Below, one piece after another: positions 17,661-26,723 of a stretch of DNA of 64,000 nt. Both the position numbers and the translations under genes were made by a program. The stretch's first letter is position 1, and each line of letters begins with the position of its first letter. Source of the DNA: Leucobacter chromiiresistens (lineage in GTDB: Bacteria > Actinomycetota > Actinomycetes > Actinomycetales > Microbacteriaceae). The notes below the pieces were generated by a model that worked only from the letters and a program-made list of their open reading frames with translations, made no database searches and had not been told where the DNA came from. Location: contig NZ_FNKB01000002.1 in assembly GCF_900102345.1 (NCBI RefSeq), positions 62,001 through 126,000 of the forward strand, given 5' to 3'.

Positions 17661-19015
17661 CCCCGGTGTCCCGTTCACTGCTGCACGATCGCGACGCGTA
17701 CATCAGCGCGTTCGGCGACTTCGTCTCGGCCTCGCCGAGCTCCTATCACGCCGCCGGGGCCGTCTGCGAGACGCTCTCGAAGGCGGGGTTCGCGGAGCAC
17801 GACGAGACGGCCGCGTGGTCGCCGCTCGAAGCCTCGGGGCGCGGGTTCGTGCGCCGCGACGGAGCGGTGATCGCCTGGCGCGCGGGTGCCGAGATCGACG
17901 CGACCAGCCCCGTGCGCGTGCTCGGCGCGCACACCGACTCGCCCGGTTTCGTGGTGAAGCCGCGACCCGACTTCGAATCCGACGGCTGGGCCCAGGTCGG
18001 CGTCGAGATCTACGGCGGCCCCCTGCTGACCTCCTGGCTCGACCGTGATCTCGGCTTCGCGGGCCGTATCGTGACGCGCGACGGCGCGGAGCACCTCGTG
18101 CGCACCGGAGCGGTGGCGCGCATCCCGCAGCTCGCCATCCACCTCGATCGCGACGCCAACAAGAGCCTCACCCTCGACCGGCAGCGGCACACCCAGCCGG
18201 TCATCGGGCTCGCGGGGGAGGAGCTGTCGGTGCTGGCGCTGCTCGTGCGCGAGCTCGGGGGCGGCCGCACCGGCTCGGGCCGGGGCCGCGCCGCGGCGCG
18301 CTCGGCGGCGCGCGCAGCGCTCACCCCCGAAGACCTCGCCGGCATCGACGTGCGCCTCTACGACACGCAGGCCCCGCAGCGCATCGGGGCGAACGGCGAG
18401 CTGTTCGCCTCGCCGAGGCTCGACAACCTGAGCTCCACGTACGCGGGCCTGGCGGCGCTGCTCGACACCGAGCCGCACCCGGGCACCATCTCGATGATCG
18501 CCGCGTTCGACCACGAGGAGCTCGGATCGAACACGCGCTCGGGCGCGGCAGGGCCCTTCCTCTCCGACGTGCTCGACCGGCTCCGCGCCGGGCTCGGCGC
18601 CTCGGCGGAGGACGCCGCCCGCGCGCTCGCGGGCTCCTGGTGCCTCTCGGCAGACGCCGGCCACTCGGTGCACCCGAACTACTCCGAGAAGCACGACCCG
18701 AGAGTGCGGCCGCTCGCGGGCCGCGGCCCGATGCTCAAGATCAACGCGAACCAGCGGTACGCGAGCGACGCCCACGGCGCGGCGCTCTGGAGCCGGCTGG
18801 GGTCGGCCGCCGAAGTGCCGACCCAGGAGTTCGTGTCGAACAACACCGTGCCCTGCGGGTCGACGATCGGCCCGATCACCGCGACCCGGCTCGGCATCCG
18901 CACCGTCGACGTCGGGGTGCCGCTGCTCTCGATGCACTCCGCCCGCGAGCTCGCGCACGTCGACGACCTCTTCGGGCTCGCGAAGATCACGGGGGCGTTC
19001 TTCGCGACCGCGTGA
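17657..19015 (+). CDS. apeB: M18 family aminopeptidase
   Basis: 452 aa. Metal ligands in LGAHTDSPGF, AFDHEELGSNTRSGA and C-terminal LLSMHSARELAHVDDL are those of M18 (aspartyl aminopeptidase-like) enzymes; CLSADAGHSVHPNYSEKHD is also a family block. Start ATG 17657 with AAGGAG just upstream, overlapping the M17 stop. A ~20-residue Arg/Ala/Gly insert (GGGRTGSGRGRAAARS) is unusual and probably a surface loop. Removes N-terminal acidic residues in the family; likely recycles cytosolic peptides together with PepA. Confidence 0.92.
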   Translation: MTPVSRSLLHDRDAYISAFGDFVSASPSSYHAAGAVCETLSKAGFAEHDETAAWSPLEASGRGFVRRDGAVIAWRAGAEIDATSPVRVLGAHTDSPGFVVKPRPDFESDGWAQVGVEIYGGPLLTSWLDRDLGFAGRIVTRDGAEHLVRTGAVARIPQLAIHLDRDANKSLTLDRQRHTQPVIGLAGEELSVLALLVRELGGGRTGSGRGRAAARSAARAALTPEDLAGIDVRLYDTQAPQRIGANGELFASPRLDNLSSTYAGLAALLDTEPHPGTISMIAAFDHEELGSNTRSGAAGPFLSDVLDRLRAGLGASAEDAARALAGSWCLSADAGHSVHPNYSEKHDPRVRPLAGRGPMLKINANQRYASDAHGAALWSRLGSAAEVPTQEFVSNNTVPCGSTIGPITATRLGIRTVDVGVPLLSMHSARELAHVDDLFGLAKITGAFFATA

Positions 19016-19143
19016 CGTCGATCGCGGGTCGCGCGAGCGGCCGGACGGGGCTCCCCGCCCGGCCGCTCGCAGACACGGCGAAATACTCCGGCCCGATCCG
19101 CTTCGCTCCCGCCGTTTCGGGCCCCTCGAGTCGCCCGATTCGC

Positions 19144-19149
19144 TAGGAT
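19144..19149 (+). promoter_or_regulatory. -10 hexamer TAGGAT, leaderless type
   Basis: TAGGAT ends 6 nt before ATG 19156; no ribosome-binding site lies between them. Confidence 0.5.
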
Positions 19150-19155
19150 CGTGCT

Positions 19156-19443
19156 ATGAGTGAGATGGAGCAGGCGGATACCGGCAGCGTCGCCCTGTCG
19201 AAGAACAAGCTGATGCCCGATGTGCAGCGCATCGGGTCGCGCAATATCGAGATCACCTACCTCGGCAAGAACGCCGAGGGGCTTCCCACCTGGATCATGT
19301 GGAACGCGGCCGAACCCCACCTGATCGGCCTGCTCCGCCAGGGCCGAATGGGCTACCACTTCGAGCAGCGCACGAGCTCCGGAGTCATGCTGCACGAGAA
19401 CATCTCCCTCAGCCGCGTGCAGCGCGCGCTCGGCGGCTTCTGA
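19156..19443 (+). CDS. Small conserved-looking hypothetical protein
   Basis: 95 aa with no recognised family. Predicted compact alpha/beta: IGSRNIEITYLGKNAEGLPT, WIMWNAAEPHLIGLLRQG, and a C-terminal helix SLSRVQRALGGF. No signal peptide. Likely leaderless from TAGGAT. Followed by the 19-bp inverted repeat array, which could act as its terminator. Confidence 0.65.
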   Translation: MSEMEQADTGSVALSKNKLMPDVQRIGSRNIEITYLGKNAEGLPTWIMWNAAEPHLIGLLRQGRMGYHFEQRTSSGVMLHENISLSRVQRALGGF

Positions 19444-19465
19444 GCCGAGCCGCCGCCCGCTCACC

Positions 19466-19630
19466 CGCCGAGCCCCTGCCTGCCCGCCGAGCACCTGCTG
19501 GCTCGCCGAGCCCCTGCCTGCGCACCGATTCCCTATCGAGATGAGCGGCATCTCAATAGGGACTCGGCGCCTCGATAGGGACTCGGCGTCCCTCTAGGGA
19601 CTCGGCGCCCAGATAGGGATTCGGCCGCAC
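19466..19630. repeat. Inverted array of 19-bp CGCCGAGCCCCTG units (copy 1)
   Basis: Three or four forward units of CGCCGAGCCCCTG plus a ~6-nt spacer start near 19466, 19485, 19504 and (degenerate) 19523. A hairpin follows with 13-bp arms 19531-19543 and 19549-19561 and one mismatch. Four reverse units of the form AGGGACTCGGCG then run at about 19-bp spacing to 19625. It lies between convergent genes, so a bidirectional terminator function is possible. The same architecture recurs at 28304-28503. Confidence 0.8.
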
Positions 19631-19673
19631 GCTGTGCCGCCCCGCAGCACCGGCGCGCAGTCCGCTGCAGCAC

Positions 19674-20633
19674 TCACTCCCGCACGAGCACCCTGCCGAG
19701 CGTGCGCGCGTAATCCTCCTTGACGATGTCGTAGTGCGTCCACGACTCGAGCGCGCTCACCCCCGGCAGCCCCCGCATCGCGTCCATCACGGGCAGCAGA
19801 TGCGCCGAGGACGCCGAGACGAGCGTCGCGATGAAGTCGAAGCTGCCGTGCGAGCGCACCGCGAAGTCGATGTACGGCGACTCCATGATGAAGCGGCGGA
19901 TCGGCTCGGGGGAGCCGTCGATGGTGATGCCGACCCCGATCGCGAGCCGATTGCGTGAGAAGCTCCCCGACTTGATGGCGGCGATGCGGATGACGCCGGC
20001 GTCGATCAGGCGCTGCACGCGCGCGCGGGTCGACGACGGCGAGAGGTGCACGGTGTCGGCGAGCGCGCGGTAGCTCGTGCGCCCGTCCTGCTGCAGCACG
20101 GCGATCAGCTCGTAGTCGATGCGGTCGAGCACGATGTCGGTCTGCCCGTGCGAGACGAAGAACCCCTTGAGCACTTCGACGTAGGTGGAGACCAGCACGC
20201 GGCGCACCGTCGGCAGACCGCGCACGTGGTCCAGCACCTCGAGCAGCTCGTGGCTGTCGCCGTGCCGGGACTCGAAGACGAGCGGCAGCGGCCCGCTGGT
20301 CATGGAGACGAAGACGGCGTCGGGCAGCTGCACGACCTCCTCCGCGATCGGGGCGATGGGCCCGTCGACCTCGACCTTCGCGTGCACGAGCACGTGATGC
20401 CCGACGAATCCGGGGTCGAGCGCCGCCACGATGCGCAGCCCCCCGCCGTGCGTGAGCAGTTGCAGTCGCTGCGCGACGAAGTCGCGGCTCGCCCCGAGCA
20501 GGATCGCGAGATCGTGGATGCTGGCGCGCCCGTCCGCCTGCAGCGCCCGGATGAGCGAGGCGTCGAAGTCGTCGAGGTCGGCCGCGCCCTGCGGCGTGCG
20601 CGGGGCGTTCGTGCGGCGGGTGATGGGCTGCAT
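19674..20633 (-). CDS. Lrp/AsnC-family regulator with duplicated domain
   Basis: 319 aa from ATG 20633, chosen for its AAGGAG ribosome site 9 nt upstream. It holds two tandem Lrp units: the first HTH is LIRALQADGRASIHDLAILL, the second is ELIAVLQQDGRTSYRALADT, each followed by an AsnC/RAM-type beta-alpha effector domain. Usual Lrp proteins are ~150 aa with one unit, so this is a head-to-tail double. It is divergent from the MHS-amidohydrolase operon and is the obvious candidate regulator. Confidence 0.88.
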   Translation of the reverse strand: MQPITRRTNAPRTPQGAADLDDFDASLIRALQADGRASIHDLAILLGASRDFVAQRLQLLTHGGGLRIVAALDPGFVGHHVLVHAKVEVDGPIAPIAEEVVQLPDAVFVSMTSGPLPLVFESRHGDSHELLEVLDHVRGLPTVRRVLVSTYVEVLKGFFVSHGQTDIVLDRIDYELIAVLQQDGRTSYRALADTVHLSPSSTRARVQRLIDAGVIRIAAIKSGSFSRNRLAIGVGITIDGSPEPIRRFIMESPYIDFAVRSHGSFDFIATLVSASSAHLLPVMDAMRGLPGVSALESWTHYDIVKEDYARTLGRVLVRE

Positions 20634-20714
20634 GGCGTGCTGCTCCTTCGCGCTCCGGGCGTCGTCGCCGAAGCTTCTCGAAATACGCTGATCTGAGCGA
20701 GTCGCGCCGCAAAA

Positions 20715-20736
20715 ATTCGGTGCACCCCGGTCGAAT
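20715..20736. promoter_or_regulatory. Candidate operator between Lrp gene and catabolic operon
   Basis: ATTCG at 20715-20719 and CGAAT at 20732-20736 form an inverted pair in the 257-nt divergent intergenic region, the lowest-GC stretch there. TACAGT at 20837-20842 may be the operon -10. Assignment to the Lrp protein is inference from position only. Confidence 0.3.
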
Positions 20737-20890
20737 GCAAGCGTAATCGGAGCAAGCGGGAAATGCACGGCGCGAAACGACGGCGAATCGCGCGCTCCGA
20801 GCGAACGCGTGCCGAGCGCCGACGCCGCCGCTCATCTACAGTCGATCCAGTTGCGCGCACCGCGCCGTCCTCAAGCAAGGGAGCTTCCGT

Positions 20891-22252
20891 ATGTCCACCG
20901 CAACCGCGCCGGCGAACACGCACCGCCGCGCGCTCAAGTCCGGCTTCGCCGCCGCCGTCGGCACCACCATCGAGTGGTACGACTTCTACGTCTACGCGAC
21001 CGCCGCCGCCATCGTCTTCCCCGTCGTCTTCTTCCCCGAACTCGACCGGGGCCTCGGCACGCTCGCCTCGTTCGGCACTTACGCCGTCGCCTACTTCGCC
21101 CGCCCGCTCGGCGGCATCATCTTCGGGCACATCGGCGACAAGCTCGGCCGCAAGCCCGCGCTTACCATCACCCTGCTCCTCATGGGCATCGCCACGACGC
21201 TCGTCGGCGTGCTGCCCACCTATGAGACGATCGGCATCTGGGGGCCGATCCTGCTCATCGTGCTGCGCATCGCGCAGGGCCTCGCAGTTGGCGGCGAATG
21301 GGGCGGCGCAAGCCTCATGGCGGTCGAGAGCGCGCCGCCGAAGTTCAAGGTCTTCTACGGCGGCTTCACGCAGCTCGGCAATCCGCTCGGCGCGCTCCTG
21401 TCGACCGGCGCCTTCTGGGTGCTCGCCCTCATGGGCGACGACGTGCTGCTCACCTGGGGCTGGCGCATCCCGTTCCTGTTCAGCATCGTGCTCATCGGCG
21501 TCGGCTTCTGGGTGCGGTACCGCGTCGAGGAGACGCCGGTCTTCGAGGCCAAGATCGAGGGCCACGAGCAGTCGACGCCGATCCTCTTCGCACTCCGCAA
21601 CAACTGGTGGCCCATGCTGCTCGGCTTCGGCATCATCGCGATGTCCTCCGGCGGCTACGTGCTCGCGACCACGTTCGTGCAGAGCTACGCGACCAGCCCC
21701 GACATCGGTCTCGACGCCGACATCATCCTCGGCGCGATGACGGTCGCGGCCTTCGTCGAGACGCTCGTCACGCTGCCCCTCGCGCTGCTGGGCGACAAGG
21801 TCGGCGCGAAGACGATCATGATCCTCGGGTCGGGCCTCTCGCTCGTCGCCGTGATCCCGCTCGTGCTCTTCATCGACGCGCACAACGTGGCCATGATCTA
21901 CCTCTTCGTCTCCGTGCTGCGCCTCACGCTGAGCGGCGCCTGGGCCCCGCTCTCGACGCTCATGGCTCAGATGTTCCGCCCGCAGGCGCGCTACACCTCC
22001 ATGTCGCTCTCCTACGGCATCGGCGCAGCGGTGTGGGGCGGCCTGTCGCCCGCGATCGCCACCGGCCTGCTCGTCGCGACCGGCAACTTCTGGTCGGTCA
22101 TCGCGTTCTTCGGGCTGCTCGCCGTGCTCGCGATCCTCGGCAGCGCCCTGGCCCCGCAGCACTCCGACACGGCTCCCGCGACGGGCTCCCTCAAAGCCCG
22201 CCTCGACACGACCGCCGTTCCCACCTCCGGCCGCGCGGCCAACCGGAAATAA
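20891..22252 (+). CDS. MHS-type MFS transporter
   Basis: 453 aa, 12 membrane segments. GTTIEWYDFYVYATAAAIVF near the N-terminus and YFARPLGGIIFGHIGDKLGR are the diagnostic blocks of the metabolite:H+ symporter branch (ShiA/KgtP/ProP-like), which imports organic acids or zwitterions. First gene of a five-gene operon; 27 nt before the amidohydrolase. Probable uptake step for the compound degraded by the following enzymes. Confidence 0.92.
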   Translation: MSTATAPANTHRRALKSGFAAAVGTTIEWYDFYVYATAAAIVFPVVFFPELDRGLGTLASFGTYAVAYFARPLGGIIFGHIGDKLGRKPALTITLLLMGIATTLVGVLPTYETIGIWGPILLIVLRIAQGLAVGGEWGGASLMAVESAPPKFKVFYGGFTQLGNPLGALLSTGAFWVLALMGDDVLLTWGWRIPFLFSIVLIGVGFWVRYRVEETPVFEAKIEGHEQSTPILFALRNNWWPMLLGFGIIAMSSGGYVLATTFVQSYATSPDIGLDADIILGAMTVAAFVETLVTLPLALLGDKVGAKTIMILGSGLSLVAVIPLVLFIDAHNVAMIYLFVSVLRLTLSGAWAPLSTLMAQMFRPQARYTSMSLSYGIGAAVWGGLSPAIATGLLVATGNFWSVIAFFGLLAVLAILGSALAPQHSDTAPATGSLKARLDTTAVPTSGRAANRK

Positions 22253-22279
22253 CCACCCCCTCACCGAAGGAGCACCACC

Positions 22280-23956
22280 GTGCGACAGCTCGCCACCTAC
22301 GACGCCCGCGACTCGATCCCGACGATCGTGACCGCGCAGCGCATCCTCACCGTCGATGCCGACCAGCCGGAGGCCGAGGCGTTCCTCAGCGCCGGCGGCC
22401 GCATCCTCGCCGTGGGCAGTATCGCGGACGTCGAGGCGGCGGCTGCCGCGGCGGGCCTCGACCCCGCCCGCGCCGACTACCCCGAGGCCACGATCGTGCC
22501 CGGGTTCATCGACCCGCACGCCCACCCGCTCATGTACGGGCAGATGCTCACCTGGATCGACATCTCGCCCGCGCAGGCGGGGTCGATCCCTGAGATCGTC
22601 GAGCTCATGCGCGCCGGCGCCGAGCGGCTGCCGGCCGGCGCCCCCATCCGCGGCTACGGCTACGAGCAGCGCAACCTCGCCGAGCGCCGGCACCCGACGC
22701 GCCAGGAGCTCGACGAGATCGCGACGGATCGCGAGGTGTACATCATGAACGCCTCCGGGCACGGCGGCGTGGTGAACACGTACACCTTCGAGAAGTTCGG
22801 CATCACCCGCGACACTCCGAACCCGGAGGGCGGCGAGTTCTTCCGCGACGCCGACGGCGAGCTCACGGGCGAGCTCTCCGACGCCGCGTGCAACGTGCTC
22901 ACGGGCCTGCACGGCGTCAAGATTGGGCACCACGGGCCCAACTTCCACCTCGGCGACGAGCCGGCCGAGCATCAGCGGCAGCTCGACCTCGTGCAGCGCG
23001 AGTTCCTGCGCGGCGGCGTCACCGCGATCGGCGACGCGCAGGTGTCGAAGCGGGAGTTCGCCGCGTACCTGGAGGCCGCCGACCGCGGGGCGCTCGACAT
23101 GCGCGTCTCGATGTACTTCCTGTCGCACCTGCTCGACCAGGTGCTCGACATCGGCCTCACCGGGCCGTTCGGCAACCCCTTCCTCGCCGCGACCGGCATC
23201 AAGCTGTACGCCGACGGCACGCTCGGCGGCTGGACCGCGTACTTCCCCGAGGGGTACGTCGGGGATCCCTGCCGCACGGGGCAGCTGTACCACGAGCCGC
23301 GCGAGTACACGGAACTCGTGAGCAAGGCGCACGCGGCGGGGCTGCAGACCGCCACGCACGCGCAGTCGCCGACCGCGATCAAGCTCGTGGTCGACGCGAT
23401 CGAGCAGGCGCTCATCGAACGGCCCGACGCCGACGCGCGGCACCGCATCGAGCACTGCGGCCTGCCGACCCCCGAGGAGATCACGCGCATGGCCGAGCTC
23501 GGCATCCGGCCCGTCAACCAGACCCAGCACTACTACAACTGGGGCGAGGGCGTGGAGCAGGCCATCGGCACCCCGGGTGAGCGGTTCAACCCGCTGGGCG
23601 AGTTCATCGAGGCGGGCGTGCCCGTGACGATCTCCTCCGACGCCCCCGTCGCCGAGCCGCGCCCGCTCGAAGCGATCCAGGCCGCCGTGACCCGCGTCAC
23701 GCGTCGCGGCGCGCAGCTCGGCCCCGACTCGCTCCGCATCAGCCCCGAGGCCGCCCTGCGCGGGCACACCCTCGAAGGCGCGATCACCCTCGGCCGGGAG
23801 AACGAGCTCGGGTCGATCACCGTCGGCAAGCGCGCCGACTTCGTGGTGCTCGGCGCGAACCCGCTCGAGGTCGACGGCGCCGACATCGCGCGGATCGCGG
23901 TGCGCGAGACCTGGGTCGACGGCAGTCGCCGCTTCGCAGCAGACGAGGTGCGCTGA
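22280..23956 (+). CDS. YtcJ-like metal-dependent amidohydrolase
   Basis: 558 aa. Metal-site motif VPGFIDPHAHPLMYG (H-x-H), later THAQSPTAIKLVVDAIEQAL, HRIEHCGLPTPEE and TISSDAPVAEPRPLEAIQAA give the remaining His/Asp ligands of the amidohydrolase superfamily, YtcJ/formamidase-like branch. Hydrolyses C-N bonds (amide, formyl or imide). ACCGAAGGAGCACC supplies a strong ribosome site. The stop overlaps the next ATG (TGATG). Substrate unknown; context points to a small imported organic compound. Confidence 0.9.
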   Translation: MRQLATYDARDSIPTIVTAQRILTVDADQPEAEAFLSAGGRILAVGSIADVEAAAAAAGLDPARADYPEATIVPGFIDPHAHPLMYGQMLTWIDISPAQAGSIPEIVELMRAGAERLPAGAPIRGYGYEQRNLAERRHPTRQELDEIATDREVYIMNASGHGGVVNTYTFEKFGITRDTPNPEGGEFFRDADGELTGELSDAACNVLTGLHGVKIGHHGPNFHLGDEPAEHQRQLDLVQREFLRGGVTAIGDAQVSKREFAAYLEAADRGALDMRVSMYFLSHLLDQVLDIGLTGPFGNPFLAATGIKLYADGTLGGWTAYFPEGYVGDPCRTGQLYHEPREYTELVSKAHAAGLQTATHAQSPTAIKLVVDAIEQALIERPDADARHRIEHCGLPTPEEITRMAELGIRPVNQTQHYYNWGEGVEQAIGTPGERFNPLGEFIEAGVPVTISSDAPVAEPRPLEAIQAAVTRVTRRGAQLGPDSLRISPEAALRGHTLEGAITLGRENELGSITVGKRADFVVLGANPLEVDGADIARIAVRETWVDGSRRFAADEVR

Positions 23957-25626
23957 TGAGCGCCATCGCCTCGACCGAGGCGCGCCGCACCACCGGGTGG
24001 GTGGTCGTCGAGACGATCCGCGGCTACGGGGTCGACACCGTCTTCGGCATCCCCGGCACGCACAATCTCGAACTGTACCGGCCGCTCGACGCGCTCGGGA
24101 TCCGCCCGGTCACGACCCGCCACGAGCAGGGCGCGGGCTACGCGGCCGACGGGTGGTCGCTGCAGACCGGCCTGCCCGGGGTCGTCATCACGACGAGCGG
24201 CCCCGGACTGCTGAACGCGCTCTCGGCCGCGGGCACCGCGTACTGCGAATCACGCCCGATGATCATCATCGCTCCCGGCCCGGCCCGCGGCGCCGAGTTC
24301 GCCGACGTCGGCACCCTCCACGAGACGAAGGATCAGCTCGCGGCCGCCTCGGCCATCGTCGAGTGGGGCCGACGCGTGCAGACCGCCGCAGAGGCCGTCG
24401 CCGCGGTGCACGACGCCTTCGAGCTGTTCGCCGCGCGCCGGCCCCGCCCCGTCTACATCGAGATTCCACTCGACCTGCTCGAGGCGGAGGCCGACGTGCC
24501 CGCCGACGCGCTCGCTCCCCGCGCCGGCGCTCCCGCGACCCGGCCCGACGCGGAGAGCGTCGCGACCGCGGCACGGCTGCTCGCCGGGGCCCGGGAGCCG
24601 GTGGTGCTCGCGGGCGGCGGCTCGCGCGGCGCCGCCGCCGAGCTGCGCGCGCTCGCCGAGCGGCTCTCCGCTCCGGTCATCACGACGCTCAACGGCAAGG
24701 GCGTGCTCGACGAGCGGCACCCGCTGGCGATCGGATCGAGCCTGCGCCTCGCCGCCGGCCGCTCCCGCGCCCAGGAGGCCGACGTACTGCTCGTCGTCGG
24801 GTCGAAGCTCGGCGAGGCCGAGCTCTGGGTCGACCGTCTCGCAGCGCGGGGCACCGTGATCCGCATCGACCTGCTCGACTCCCAGATCGCGAAGAACCAG
24901 CACGCGGATCTCGGCATCGTGGCAGACGCGCGCCCCGCGCTCGCCGCGATCCTCGACGCCCTCGAGCAGCACCCCGTCGACGCCGCAGAGGCGCAGAAGC
25001 GCAGCGAGCGGGCGGAGGCGTCGGTCGCCGAGACGGTGGCCCGGGTGCGCGCCGAATCGGCCGAGCTGTCGGCGCAGAACACGGCCCTCGCCGAGCACAT
25101 CGCCGCGGCCCTGCCCGAGCGGGCCGTTGTCGCCACCGACTCGTCGCAGATCGCCTACTGGGGCCTGCTCAACACGCTGCGCGTCTCCGAGCCGAACTCG
25201 ACCCCGTACATGGCGACCTACGCGACCCTCGGGTACGGCCTCCCCGCCGCGCTCGGCGCGCGCATCGCCGCACCCGACCGGCCCGCGTTCGTGGTGGTCG
25301 GCGACGGAGCCCTCATGTTCTCCATGCAGGAGTTCATCACCGTCGTCGAGCAGCGCCTCGACGTGACCGTCATCGTCGTCGACAACGGCGGGTACGCCGA
25401 GATCAAGCAGAACGAGGCCGACGCGGGCATCGCGCCCGTCGGCGTCGACCTCGTGCAGCCCGACTGGGCGGCGGTGGCGACGGCCTTCGGCGGCACCGGG
25501 CGCCGCGCCTCCGACGCGCAGCAGCTCGCCGCCGCGGTGGAGGCCGCGGGCGCGGAGGGCGGCCTGCAGCTCATCCACATCGACCAGGCGGCGTACGCCT
25601 ACGACTCGGGGGAGGCCCGACGATGA
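23956..25626 (+). CDS. ThDP-dependent enzyme, acetolactate-synthase-like
   Basis: 556 aa with three ThDP-enzyme domains. The N-terminal Pyr domain has the catalytic Glu in VTTRHEQGAGYAADGW. The middle domain is Rossmann-like. The C-terminal PP domain has GDGALMFSMQEF followed by VDNGGYAEIK, the ThDP/Mg motif. It resembles acetolactate synthase, glyoxylate carboligase and benzoylformate decarboxylase relatives; the length without an extra FAD segment cannot decide between decarboxylase and carboligase. Coupled on both sides (TGATG, ATGA). Probably acts on a 2-oxo acid intermediate. Confidence 0.88.
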   Translation: MSAIASTEARRTTGWVVVETIRGYGVDTVFGIPGTHNLELYRPLDALGIRPVTTRHEQGAGYAADGWSLQTGLPGVVITTSGPGLLNALSAAGTAYCESRPMIIIAPGPARGAEFADVGTLHETKDQLAAASAIVEWGRRVQTAAEAVAAVHDAFELFAARRPRPVYIEIPLDLLEAEADVPADALAPRAGAPATRPDAESVATAARLLAGAREPVVLAGGGSRGAAAELRALAERLSAPVITTLNGKGVLDERHPLAIGSSLRLAAGRSRAQEADVLLVVGSKLGEAELWVDRLAARGTVIRIDLLDSQIAKNQHADLGIVADARPALAAILDALEQHPVDAAEAQKRSERAEASVAETVARVRAESAELSAQNTALAEHIAAALPERAVVATDSSQIAYWGLLNTLRVSEPNSTPYMATYATLGYGLPAALGARIAAPDRPAFVVVGDGALMFSMQEFITVVEQRLDVTVIVVDNGGYAEIKQNEADAGIAPVGVDLVQPDWAAVATAFGGTGRRASDAQQLAAAVEAAGAEGGLQLIHIDQAAYAYDSGEARR

Positions 25627-26723
25627 CGCACCACCTCGACGCGCGGCGCCCCGTCGCCGTCTACACCGACGCCGACGACACCGACATCACGCCCGGCGTG
25701 CGCCTGCTCGAAGCCGCCGGCTACGAGGTGCGCGTGCTCGGCACCCGCGACGCCGCCGAGATCATCGCCGGTGCGCGCGACGCCGAGGTGCTGCTGCCCG
25801 GCTACGCGAGCATCACGCGCGAGATCATCGACGCACTGCCCGAGCTGCGCATCATCGCCCTCATGTCCATGGGCTTCGACTACGTCGACACCGACGCCGC
25901 GGCGGAGCGGGGGGTGTGGGTGACGAACGTGCCCGGCGCCGCCACCGAGGAGGTCGCGACCCACGCCCTCGCGATCCTGCTGCACGCCGTGCGCCAGCTG
26001 CCGTTCTACCTCGCCTCGGCCACCCCCGGCGACTGGAACTCGCGCGCCGACGCCGCACCGCCGCGCCTCAGCGAGACCACGCTCGGCATCGTGGGGCTCG
26101 GCAAGATCGGCCGCGAGCTCGCGCGCCTCGCGGGCCCCCTCTTCGGGCGCGTGCTCGGCTACGACCCGCTGCTGCCCGACACCGCCGCGGTGCGCGACGA
26201 GCTCGACGGCCTCGGCGTGACGCGCACCGACCTCGACGAGGTGCGGCGGAGCTCGCACGTGCTCTCGCTGCACCTGCCGCTCACGCCGCAGACCGAGCGC
26301 ATGGTCGACGCCGCGTTCATCGACGGCATGCCGCAGGGCGCGGTGCTCGTGAACGTGTCGCGCGGCGCGCTGATCGACGAACCCGCGCTCGCCGCCGCAC
26401 TCGACCGCGGGCGGCTCTCGGCCGCGGCCCTCGACGTGCTCTCGGAGGAGCCGCCGAGCCCCGGGCACCCGCTCGTCGGGCGCCGCGACGTGGTGCTCAC
26501 CCCGCACATCGCCTACTTCTCGGCGCGCACCGAGATCGAGTACGTGCGCATCCAGGCGCAGAACGCGGTCGCGCTGCGCGAGACCGGCGCCCCCGAAGCG
26601 CCCGTGAACCGCCCCGTCGTCGCACCCCCGGGAACCACTCCGGGACGCACCCCTGGAACCACCCCGGGGTCCGCTCCGGGGCGCACCCCCGACGCCGCAT
26701 CAGAGAGGACCCAGAGATCGTGA
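25623..26723 (+). CDS. D-2-hydroxyacid dehydrogenase (NAD-dependent)
   Basis: 366 aa. NAD-binding GIVGLGKIGREL and catalytic Arg/Glu/His blocks: VNVSRGALIDEPALAAAL and VVLTPHIAYFSA. It reduces 2-oxo acids or oxidises D-2-hydroxyacids in the cytosol. The last ~45 residues are a low-complexity Pro/Gly/Thr/Arg tail (PGTTPGRTPGTTPGSAPGRT) outside the family fold. Overlaps both neighbours by 4 nt. In this operon it could reduce the 2-oxo acid made or consumed by the ThDP enzyme (inference). Confidence 0.9.
   Translation: MTHHLDARRPVAVYTDADDTDITPGVRLLEAAGYEVRVLGTRDAAEIIAGARDAEVLLPGYASITREIIDALPELRIIALMSMGFDYVDTDAAAERGVWVTNVPGAATEEVATHALAILLHAVRQLPFYLASATPGDWNSRADAAPPRLSETTLGIVGLGKIGRELARLAGPLFGRVLGYDPLLPDTAAVRDELDGLGVTRTDLDEVRRSSHVLSLHLPLTPQTERMVDAAFIDGMPQGAVLVNVSRGALIDEPALAAALDRGRLSAAALDVLSEEPPSPGHPLVGRRDVVLTPHIAYFSARTEIEYVRIQAQNAVALRETGAPEAPVNRPVVAPPGTTPGRTPGTTPGSAPGRTPDAASERTQRS

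Noticed and set aside
20300..23767. Very long minus-strand open frame (over 1,100 codons) opposite the Lrp-MHS-amidohydrolase genes
   Set aside because: High-GC shadow: low-complexity Arg/Gly/Glu/Asp composition with no domain, while the opposite strand has clear conserved enzymes.
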